Shown: positions 55,930 through 64,000 of the stretch, piece by piece
Numbering within the stretch: the first letter of the stretch is position 1
Layout of the letters: each line of letters opens with the position of its first letter
Program-made: the position numbers and the translations under genes
Source of the DNA: Stomoxys calcitrans
Taxonomy: Eukaryota; Arthropoda; Insecta; Diptera; Muscidae
Direction of reading: 5' to 3'
NCBI RefSeq assembly: GCF_963082655.1
Contig: NC_081554.1
Coordinates: 121,595,869 to 121,659,868 of the forward strand
DNA length: 64,000 nucleotides
Notes under the pieces: model-generated
The model's database searches: none
Seen by the model: only the letters and a program-made list of their open reading frames with translations
Told to the model about the DNA's origin: nothing

Positions 55930-57050
55930 GACATACTAACCGACATTTTTTCAAAGATGATCGAAGTAAATGATTGCGATGTTACACAGAAAAATATCAT
56001 GGTTGATAGCGATGTGGTGCTACAAGACACAAGGGCATCTAAACGTTATAGGGAGAGCTGTAATCATCGCTCCTCCTTTGGAAACCTGTCAAAAACTCTC
56101 CGCTAATCGGATTCTCCCTTCAAAATGGTTCAAATGCTTGATGAACGCTTCAGTAAGTTAAGCGATAAATTGGTATGTCAGTTTAAAGCTACGCTCAAGG
56201 AGGCAGAAACCCGCATCATAAGCGAATTTGAAGAGAAATTGTCGGAGATAAGAAACAATTTAAATATCAACTCTTGCGTATCCAAATTAGAAAAAGTTGC
56301 TGGGGAGATTAATCACACCAAATCCGAAATAGATGACATTAGAATCCAACTCTTAAGGCAAGAGAATGCACACGTTGCATGTGAGATACAAGTTAATAAA
56401 ATTCTTTATCAAGCTAAGGAAAATTTAATTGACGTATTTGTCAACATATACAGTACTATACATATAGTTGCACCTCCCATTAAAACAATCCAAATTGCAA
56501 ATTTTACCCATGAACATTAATTTATTTGTTTATTATGCAATTATAAACCACAAGTGGCCTAAGGAACAGGGGCAAATATCTCACATATCAATGAGTGCAG
56601 TCCGATTCAAGTTTAAGCTCAATGATAAAGGCCTCCTTTTTATCGCCGAGTCCGAACGGTGTCCGCATTGCGATACCTCTTTGGAGAGAAGTTTTACATG
56701 GCACAGTTGCCAGCATTAGGAGGGGATGTTCTGATGTTCTCGCCAGGATTCGAACCCGGGCTTCAGCGTCATATGCGGACATGCTAACCTCTGCGCTACG
56801 CCTCCAACGCCTTCAAAATAGAAACAACACCCAAAACCTCAATTCACCGGATGGCGTAATCATAATAAAGTTCATGTCGCCCTACACAAATTTTTTTTCT
56901 TAAAATATTTCTGGCTATAAGAAGATACACAACAAAAAGTTACTTTTGAATTGTATTGGCTTAAGATCTTCATCACAACATTATATCAACGAAAATCTCT
57001 CTAATACAAATCACAAGTTCCTGCAAGATGCACAAGTTCCTGCAAGATTC
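55930..57050 (+). pseudogene. LINE D-type ORF1, copy 2, interrupted by a SINE
   Basis: Frame MIEVNDCDVTQKNIMVDSDV at 55954 leads, with a frame change near 56100, into MVQMLDERFSKLSDKLVCQF (56125), a coiled-coil-like stretch (SEFEEKLSEIRNN...VSKLEKVAGEINHTKSEIDD). It ends at IQIANFTHEH (56518). The SINE at 56545-56806 follows. After it, ORF1 C-terminal sequence resumes in poor frame to the YTFRGLAYIKR block in the tandem duplication. Order and C-terminal block match the ORF1 tail in front of LINE D ORF2 (20379-20510). ORF1 of this type binds RNA in the retrotransposition complex. Confidence 0.65.
56545..56806 (-). mobile_element. tRNA-derived SINE, best copy
   Basis: Minus strand from ggaggcgtagcgcagaggtt (56806) with A box gcgcagaggttagcatgtcc, and B box gggttcgaatcctgg (56758-56744). 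Then the body tggcaactgtgccatgtaaa ... ggaggcctttatcattgag ... gcactcattgatatgtgaga, ending near gttccttaggcc (56550). Both pol III boxes are near consensus. Inserted in the LINE D-type ORF1. Confidence 0.88.
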
Positions 57051-57853
57051 CTTAAAGAAGAAAGGTCTTATAAAGTCATCATACACATTTAGAGGTCTTG
57101 CTTACATTAAACGCTTACATTAATTTCATCCTAAAATTATGGATAATTTTCGTGCTTCGTATGAAATACCTAATACAGAAACTCGAAGTTAGACTTACAA
57201 TACGAATGTTCATAATATTGCTGATTTTTTATTTATTCCCAAATTTACAACTTATTATTCTAAAGGTTATTTTTTCCTTTTTTTCTTACAACTTTAATTA
57301 TCTTATTTATGTTTTTTCGTCAATATAAGCAGGAATATTATTTTTTATGCCTGTATAAGGAATGCGTGAGGGATATGCCCTAGAGCAGTAGTTCCAGAAA
57401 GCAAGTCACTACGCCTTTCACTTGATGGGATCAACATTTCAACAACAACACTTAACACTTAAAGAAGAAAGGTCTTATAAAGTCATCATACACATTTAGA
57501 GGACTTGCTTACATTAAACGCTTACATTAATTTCATCCTAAAATTATGGATAATTTTCGTGCTTCGTATGAAATACCTAATACAGAAACTCGAAGTTAGA
57601 CTTACAATACGAATGTTCATAATATTGCTGATTTTTTATTTATTCCCAAATTTACAACTTATTATTCTAAAGGTTATTTTTTCCTTTTTTTCTTACAACT
57701 TTAATTATCTTATTTATGTTTTTTCGTCAATATAAGCAGGAATATTATTTTTTATGCCTGTATAAGGAATGCGTGAGGGATATGCCCTAGAGCAGTAGTT
57801 CCAGAAAGCAAGTCACTACGCCTTTCACTTGATGGGATCAACATTTCAACAAA
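57051..57853 (+). repeat. 407 bp near-identical tandem duplication carrying the LINE D ORF1 end and ORF1-ORF2 spacer
   Basis: Units start at 57051 and 57458; offset landmarks (aaagaagaaaggtcttataa at 57054 and 57461) give a period of 407. The two units differ at least at one base (aggtcttgc versus aggacttgc). Each carries the ORF1 C-terminus (HTFRG, then NFRASYEIPNTETRS) and the AT-rich spacer. Each also has agggatatgccctagagcag, which is not in the LINE D copy at 20364. Confidence 0.92.
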
Positions 57854-57854
57854 A

Positions 57855-58837
57855 TCTATTTAATATTTGGGTATCAATTTCAATAATCTCCTAAAGTTTA
57901 ATACTAATGCAAGAGCCAGTTTACAAAAAACAAAAAAATAAAATGTCGGATCATTCTCATTCCTGCTTAACAACAAATATTTGTCAATGTTAGATAACAT
58001 GGATATTGGACGGAGTACATTGACTGCTTTGCTGTCTGTCTTTTTTAATCGGTATAATTTTCGCCAATTTCCTCGTCGCGGGAAAATAACCGGCATTTAT
58101 GCAGTTAATAAAAAAGCACTCTAAAAGCTTCAATGTGGAAAGAGGTAGCTTACGTAATATAAAATTCGAAATACCTTCGAGACCACTTGATTTTTTGTTT
58201 TTAATCTTACAGATAATGTTTTGTATTCTTTCGGAATTTGAAAATGGAGATCATCCGGGTTTCCAACTGAACTGAAGTTGTTTCTGAAAGTGTAAATATG
58301 CCTTGGTAGAGGTGCTGTACAGTCTGACATTCTAGTTTCAAAGTCAACAACGGGATTTTCAGGCATACGCTGCTGAAATGATGTAGAGTAAAACACTTGA
58401 AAGTGTTCAGCTATTTCATTCTTATTAAATATTAAGCTATTATTGCTTCTTTAACTTCTTCACTTCTTTAAAAGGCGTTGGCCCAGGTTTGATGTTTTCT
58501 ATTCTCTTGTTGAATTCATGTTCCAGATTAACAAGCTCCTTAATTATTCTTAAGGAGAAATCTACATCATTGCGAAAATTTACCCGTTAGTATTTTTATA
58601 TGAAGTGTATACCTGGGGTGTCTTTGTTATTAGCCCTTTAATGGGAAGTGGTCGGAAAATTTTCGTAGGCTAGAAATCTTGTAATTCGTGTTTATCATGT
58701 CCAAGAGGCTGGGGCTTATAAAAAAGAAGAGCCATTTGGATAAGAAGGAGTCGAGTCAAAAAACCTGGTGACATCTAGCGCATGATCCAACAGCCAGTCT
58801 CCAGATTGGCAAGTTTTAGAAACTGCTGAATAATTGA
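57855..58837 (-). pseudogene. LINE E (jockey-like) ORF2 remnant
   Basis: Minus strand. About 58400-58130: VFYSTSFQQRMPENPVVDFE, PRHIYTFRNNFSSVGNPDDL, FQIPKEYKTLSVRLKTKNQV. Then 58130-57860: FINCMNAGYFPA, then KLYRLKKTDSKAVNVLRPIS and MLSNIDK, the N-terminal RT fingers of a jockey-type LINE (the block before motif A). The RT palm is absent; the element is truncated at the duplication. 58440-58837 contains endonuclease-to-RT linker remains with no clear motif. Confidence 0.75.
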
Positions 58838-59227
58838 TTATTTATTTTGTTGTTGGCCCTGATGGATATGGTCCGCATAAGTAGTCCCAGGTGAAATTAT
58901 AGACATGTTTATTGCTAAACTTACATTGTTTTGAGCGATGGCGTTTGATTTAATGGCGTGGTGAATTCTTTCTCGACGAGCAGCTATGTATTTTTTGTAA
59001 CTTGTGCAGCCTTTCCAATTAGCTGGATGACCGGTCTCCTTACAATTGGGACAGAAGGGTTCGGTGGCGTCTTTCTTCACACGAGTACATTCACCGGGTT
59101 GGCGTTGTATATTGCATTTAACACAGTTAAACGCAGAGTTGCAGTTACGGGATATATGGTCCCATCTTTGGCACCGGTGGCACTGAACCGCTCCGTTTCT
59201 TTTTGGGTTTTCCCAAATTTTTTTCAT
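58838..59227 (-). pseudogene. LINE E (jockey-like) ORF1 C-terminal part with CCHC zinc knuckles
   Basis: The 129-codon open frame carries QCHRCQRWDHISRNCNSAFN (a CX2CX4HX4C knuckle), then CVKC, then FCPNCKETGHPANWKGC, a further knuckle. It continues YKKYIAARRERIHHAIKSNA and ends with a stop at 58838. This is the gag-like ORF1 of jockey-type LINEs; the N-terminal part is missing, the frame starting at the junction with the short retroposon at about 59240. Immediately downstream on the same strand is the ORF2 remnant. Confidence 0.8.
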
Positions 59228-59240
59228 AAATTACCGTGCA

Positions 59241-59336
59241 ATCCTATGGCAGCCGGTTGTACGTACCGCAATGGCCTGATGGAGTCTTTCATTGGTCTGA
59301 TGGAGTCTTTCAGTGTACAATACACTTCTACAACAA
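59241..59336 (+). mobile_element. Hairpin-rich short retroposon, copy 5
   Basis: tgcaatcctatggcagccgg and ttgtacgtaccgcaatggcc, then a small internal duplication (ctgatggagtctttcattgg / ctgatggagtctttcagtgt), then cagtgtacaatacacttcta and caacaacatc. The tail resembles the LINE B tail. Confidence 0.65.
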
Positions 59337-59735
59337 CATCAACCGTGCATCATCCGTGGCGCCAAGTCGCGCAAACCGTTGGTTCCAGACAGAATCTCTA
59401 CACTGATGCTGAAGAATCTGGATTTGCCCGGAGTCGATTACCTTACAACTGTCCTCAGCCTATCTGAACACTATTATTGTACCCGATGTTTGGAAGATGG
59501 GTAGTCAAATCCCGCTACTGAAACTTGAAAAGGACACGAGCAAGAGGGAGTCGTACAGACCGATCTCCGTTCTCTCATCAGTAGCCAAGACGCATGAGGG
59601 GCTACTACTTCCACCCCTCTCCATTCGCCGAGGATCAGAACGCATTTCGAAGGCTGCATAGCTACAACTGCTTTACATGCCATCACCGTATACAAATTAC
59701 ACTTGTTGTGCTGACAAAGATATCTTGGACTAACC
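59337..59735 (+). pseudogene. LINE B fragment (start of RT)
   Basis: Frames CIIRGAKSRKPLVPDRISTL, MLKNLDLPGVDYLTTVLSLS, then KMGSQIPLLKLEKDTSKRES and YRPISVLSSVAKT parallel the region before motif A in the LINE B copies (39600-39500). Ends in broken sequence at about 59735. Confidence 0.7.
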
Positions 59736-59880
59736 ATCTAATGCTTTTTGATATTGTGGCTAGATAAATTGCTACGACCACTCATGTGAGGCTAAGGGAA
59801 CTTTTTATTTGGTCATGTGGCGGCTACGGACACTTTGGTATCGTTGAAGATATCTGTATCCGTTCACAATTGACAGACTA
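59736..59880 (+). pseudogene. LINE C fragment
   Basis: The wording ttgtggctagataaattgct, then catgtggcggctacggacac parallels 33350-33425 and 11275-11365 of LINE C (between RT and RNase H). Confidence 0.65.
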
Positions 59881-60149
59881 ATTTACACAAATTTTTTCTA
59901 TCCCACTGTGCGTCATTTGTTTAACTGCACAGCTAGACCCACTCAATCCCATGGCAGCATCTTCCCTCCTTAACAAATTCAAAGGAACGGTGTTGGTTTC
60001 ACCAGCTCTCCGATGAGGATGATTCCATCAAAGCTATTAAGAAACCGATAATTGATCTTTTCTTGTCCTTATTTTTCAAGATTTTCAAATAATTCCGCAA
60101 ATTTTGTACTTACTTTCTAATGTAGAACAACCGACCTGAGGTAAGATTA
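59881..60149. other. Mixed LINE scraps
   Basis: gtcatttgtttaactgcaca and gctagacccactcaatccca (59920-59955) recall the LINE B HLFNCPA..PT block. Otherwise unassigned. Confidence 0.35.
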
Positions 60150-60430
60150 CAACTTCATTTGTCGAGTTTTCTGTACCTGAACATTAGCTGCTGCCATGAA
60201 TCTTCGTTGAAAGTAAATAAAAATGAAACAAATTTAGTAAAAAAAATAACATAAGCTTACCTCTGCCTTTTTGATCCATTTTGCCGTTAGCTTTTGTATT
60301 TTCATATAACAGCTGCTTTTCATAAAACAGCTGACCTTCACAAAACATCTGTTCAAGTTGCAAATTTCTGCTGGCAAAAAATGGTACAGTAGAAATTTGC
60401 AGGTTCTCCATTTGTGCGAGAAGTATGTGT
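60150..60430 (-). pseudogene. Exon-like unit with splice sites, copy 2 of 2
   Basis: Minus-strand frame MENLQISTVPFFASRNLQLE, then QMFCEGQLFYEKQLLYENTK and GKMDQKGRG. The exon ends at 60261 (CAGAG|GTAAGC). A 59 bp intron (60202-60260) ends at AG, and the next exon gives DSWQQLMFRYRKLDK and a stop at 60155-60157. Copy 1 is at 29304-29640. The conserved length, frame and both splice signals suggest a once-functional spliced gene or transposon gene. No family recognised. Upstream exons are not identified. Confidence 0.5.
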
Positions 60431-60549
60431 TTTAAACTGTAAAAAACAAACATATAACCAGCCATTATGTGTTGAATATCTGATGAAATAAAACATCGGT
60501 TTAAGAAGACAATCACATCTATGTTAATAATCATTTTACATTTAAAGTT
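60431..60549. other. Flank of the LTR-like element
   Basis: Short AT-rich flank directly before the tgttgcg that I take as the LTR start. Confidence 0.35.
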
Positions 60550-63061
60550 TGTTGCGTGGGCGGTGGGTGATACCCTAATGGGCGTATCAACTGGGAAACG
60601 GAGGACAGCGTTTGAGCCTCGTGGCCCTGCGAACAGATGATTCCGGCGGTTGGCAGTTGTAGGCCGGGCTATATTGCTCTATATGCGGCACGGGCTGGAC
60701 CGGATTGATGGGCGATAAGGTGGAAAGTCGGGCGGCAGGGCATTGGGAGACATGGGGGCCTAATGGGGGTGATGCTTATTGAGAAGTCGTCGAATGTGCG
60801 GAGACCTATACAGACCGTGTAGGTCTGTGACTGACGATGGCATTCCTGGCCCTGCGGCCATTGGACACACACACACGCATAAGGGGACTGCGTGCTTTCT
60901 TATGCATGTATTGCGGAGGCGTGCTAGCTGGCGACTTTTTGCCGTTGTTTTTTTTTGGCCACAGTTTCCATGCGACCCTTTGCTAGGAACTTGGCCGTCA
61001 TCCCCTCTCCAGTCTATCCTTGTGGGCTGGCGTCTGATTTTTCGAGGAAGGGGGCCTGACCCAGTTTTGATGGGGTATTAAGATCTGTGCCTGGGATTAT
61101 ACCCAATGACAGATTGATTGCTGTGTTTCTTGTTTTTGTACACACAATTGCCATATTAGTGCCAGAGGAACATTTTGATATTATTTTTTGATATGTAGTT
61201 TCTCGGCTGGGCAATTGTGTGTATTCTTTTTCGATGGCAATTGGCGGAAATGAAGTGTGGTCTGTGACAGCTGTGCGTGTGGCTTGCCACCCAATTCGAG
61301 ACAGATGTTTTTAGTACAGCGGAGATGCCACCTAGTTAGGGTTACCATGACCTACTAGATTTTCCACCGCTGCGTTTTTGGACAGAATGGCGGCGATAGT
61401 TGTTGCTGTAATGATTTGCGAATAAATGGGAGAAATGGGAATTTATGGATGGAGGGAGAGATTGCAAAGGATGGGGAAGAGTGAGAGCGTCACTCGCAAT
61501 GGGTTATAAAGGCTGCGACCGCAGCAGTGACCAACATTTTTGCTGAAGTGTTGAGTGTGCGCGAATCAGATCCAGGAAGGCAGACAGTTGAAGTTATATT
61601 TTTTTTTTAAAGAAAAGCGTTACCGTGTTAAACGTGTTACGGACAAAGACATTTTTTTTAACGAGAATAAAGACCCCATTGAAGTAAGGAGAAATCAATC
61701 AGTGTTCGGTCTATATTTATTATTTTGGGGAATTACCCTTTAATGTGAGTTATAAGTGTAAATATGTGAGTGATTGTTTTATCGGTACTGATGTTCCTTT
61801 TTTTTGTCTCTCCATTCTGCTTGTGTGTAGTGTCCCAACAAAACCTATACTGGTTATTCCTGGTCTCCAACAGGCTCAGACGAGCGGAGGCCAGGGTGTT
61901 TTTTTTTTGTTTCTCCCCGGATCCGATTCTTGGTCAAATCTGGATAAGTCCACCTTAAGAAGTAACCTATTTGTGAGAGAATCCAAATTAATGAGGCTGC
62001 CTGTGAGGTAATAAGATATAAGTGTAACTTACTGTCCAGGCTGGTGATCATAAGCTCTTTGCTGGAGCATAACCGCCTAGGATCGGGTTGCCAGAATTAC
62101 CCTCAGGCTCCACTGGGTACGTTATCGCGCCAACACTATAAGAAAAAGAAAAATAATTTTAATTATAATTGATAAAACAGAAGTTCATAAAAATAACTAG
62201 GTTAAGTTTTTTTTTTGTGTATGTTGTTTTGTGCCATCAACGTGTCTTGTATACGAGGTTTCTTTTTTGTGTTAATATATATATATTGTAAGGGTTATTA
62301 ATACCAGGTCTTTTATTAATTTTTTTTTGTGAGTGTAGGATTTGGGTGTAGTTTTGCTAAATATCCTAGATTCAGAAGTAAAATTTTTGGTTCTGTTTGG
62401 ATCGGAAAAACGTACGATTCCCACGACTGTTAAGAGAGCTCTTTTAGGTAGTCTATTAGAAACCATTTGCGAGCCATTAAAGGGCTGGATAATCGATCTA
62501 GGTTATTGTGTGCAGAAAAGCAGCAAATCTGAGTCAGTGGCTCACATCTAATTATTACCCCTCATCTGGTGTTAGTGACTTAGTTTTTGCGTCTTGTCCA
62601 GATATTTTTAGAGAAAATTAGACGAAAATTTGTAGGTTAAGGATTATATATGTAACTCGTTTATTTTTATCTTTTCTTCTATTATAATAAATGTGAATAT
62701 GTTTATATAATTGTTTTTAAAAACCAAAAATGATGTGCTAATACTTTTTCGTGAGTGGGGAAACTGAATGCGATAGGTATGTGAAGTGATTATGTGGATT
62801 TTGGGGTCCTTATAACATTACTGTCACAGGAATTTAAGGACCATGGTAGGGAGGGCGAAGTGTGGGAGCGGAACACCAAGCTCCTGCCGTAGAAGAGTGT
62901 GTGAAGTGTGTTTATGATCGTTTTTTTTTGTTTTATATGTCGAGATCAGAAAACATTATTGTTCGTCCCTTGGACTAGAGTTGGCGGGTTGGAATCCTCC
63001 CCGAGAGTGAACCGAGAGCTGCGGGCGGCCACTTTAGTGCCGAACAAACAGGGCCGTAACA
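60550..63061 (+). mobile_element. Putative 5' LTR of an Osvaldo/Ulysses-like Ty3/gypsy retrotransposon
   Basis: Candidate LTR of 2512 bp starting TGTTGCG and ending CGTAACA (TG...CA with short inverted ends). A promoter-like ggttataaaggctgcgac lies at 61502-61519, followed by a plausible start region (agtgaccaac). Three bases after the end is tggcgcccaa (63065-63074), matching a tRNA-Lys-type primer-binding site. Very long LTRs with a tRNA-Lys site are known in the Osvaldo/Ulysses group. Base composition is markedly more GC-rich than its surroundings at 60550-61500. Open frames inside are short and unsupported. The second LTR and the gag-pol genes lie outside the window, so this is inference from ends, TATA and PBS. 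Confidence 0.5.
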
Positions 63062-63064
63062 GTA

Positions 63065-63074
63065 TGGCGCCCAA
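63065..63074 (+). other. Possible tRNA-Lys-type primer-binding site
   Basis: tggcgcccaa, ten bases agreeing with the 3' end complement of tRNA-Lys used by several retroelements; agreement breaks after that (acttaaat). It sits three bases past the proposed LTR end. Confidence 0.5.
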
Positions 63075-64000
63075 ACTTAAATGAACGCCCAAACCATTGA
63101 GAATGGAAGGATAAAATGCCGCGAGCAATGGCGTCAGTAAATGGCGCACTTTAGTGACGTGTGCACTTCAATGGCGGCTGGTCAATGGCATAGGCGGCGA
63201 TATAATGAAGTGTAGTAACAACGAGACACTTGACAATAGCCTATAGGGTTCAATAGATACAAGAGGGTTATCGCATTTTCAATTATCTTGCTGATATTGC
63301 TGCCACAATTTGGATTTGAATTGGGATTGAGTGCAATATTAGGTATAGGTAGGTTGTAAATTAGGATAATTCTCTCCAGATTACCTAGGGTCAGTGCAAT
63401 AGCTTGTTTCGTCTATTTTGTAACAAAGATTTGTATTGTGTATGACCTGTGTAGTATGTCCATAGTTTTGTTTTGCAGTGTCCATAGTGACGGAATGTTA
63501 AGTGTAGGGAAAAGTGCAATAGCTGACGTAATTCTGATACGAGATATGTTGTGGATTGTGAGTTACCTACAATCGCGAGATCTTTTGGCTTAATAAGATA
63601 TTGAGCAAGACTGCCGCGGTAACAGTTCCAATAGTTTGTATTTGAATTTTAGTGATTAACGTCCAGTCTATCAACACACTCTTTTAGGCCCAATCTGGGG
63701 CACTTAAGGAACATAGAGAGAGAGAGAGAAGACCATTCCACCACACAACCTTGAAAATATGCATTCAGTAAACCTCCTCGAATATTTTATATTAATCAAA
63801 AAAAAAAAAAAAAAAAAGTTTTATTTATTTGCTGGTTTTATTTTTCTATTTTAGTGTTTTACTTATATTAACCATCACATTTTATATATATATATATATC
63901 TTTAATTTTTTATTTTTTTTTTGTATTTATTAATTTATTATTTTTTTTTACAGACTTTTTTTTAATTTATTTTTTTTATATTTATTTTTTTTTATATTTA
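63075..64000 (+). other. Putative retrotransposon leader, ending in low-complexity DNA
   Basis: No gag-like frame up to the window end. 63717-63731 is (GA)n, 63799-63818 a run of A, 63885-63899 (TA)n, and from 63900 on long T tracts. The last 100 bases are almost only A and T and may be unreliable sequence. Confidence 0.4.

Noticed and set aside
63880..64000. Promoter or origin from AT-richness at the end
   Set aside because: Low-complexity homopolymers only; possibly poor sequence at a contig end.

Overview
The window is nuclear DNA of a higher fly (Diptera), most likely a calyptrate such as a muscid or blowfly. The reasons are AT-rich sequence, 59-65 bp spliceosomal introns, two ZAD-C2H2 zinc-finger genes of the grauzone type, a first coding exon resembling centaurin-gamma/AGAP (CenG1A), and a dense fill of fly-type transposable elements. 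The species assignment is inference. I see no prokaryotic gene, operon, CRISPR array, rRNA or intact tRNA gene.

Only three host genes are supported, all on the minus strand. They are the 5' coding exon of a CenG1A/AGAP-like gene (16803-17148), zinc-finger gene A (35522-37366, four exons) and its tandem paralogue gene B (44939-51111, four exons). Gene B has the same exon plan, but its second intron has grown to about 4.6 kb by transposon insertion. The downstream CenG1A exons are not seen in the 16.8 kb to the left, so the first intron probably runs off the window.

Layout. 0-16 kb is a mosaic: a deleted Tc1-like element, a Helitron-like element with an internal array of about 120 bp repeats, a tRNA-derived SINE, a second degenerate array, LINE fragments, a decayed Tc1/mariner transposase gene and two head-to-head DINE-like elements. 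16.3-17.5 kb holds the CenG1A exon. 17.5-24 kb holds LINE pieces, a mariner copy and the best preserved LINE of the window, which has only one in-frame stop seen in ORF2. 24-29.6 kb is a MITE/foldback complex that includes a near-palindrome of about 0.5 kb. 29.8-34.3 kb is a long decayed LINE with endonuclease, RT and RNase H. 35.5-51.1 kb is the zinc-finger pair with LINEs, a second Helitron-like copy, a Penelope-like 3' end and several SINE-like units between and inside them. 52-60 kb is LINE fragments and a 407 bp tandem duplication. 60.5-64 kb is a putative long LTR with a tRNA-Lys-type primer site, running off the window.

For reference I name the LINE families by letter. B: no RNase H seen, (CAA)n tail. 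C: RNase H. D: CR1-group-like, (AAAT)n tail. E: jockey-like with zinc knuckles. F: RNase H and Cys/His C-terminus, plus strand. G: minus strand at 53-55 kb. No complete undescribed functional system is evident. The best leads are the shared (CTACAACAACAA) tail linking two short non-autonomous families to LINE B, a very small hairpin-rich retroposon whose insertion can be read from an empty site, a hammerhead-like core in the Penelope-like 3' end, a duplicated exon-like unit with conserved splice sites, and the zinc-finger paralogue pair.
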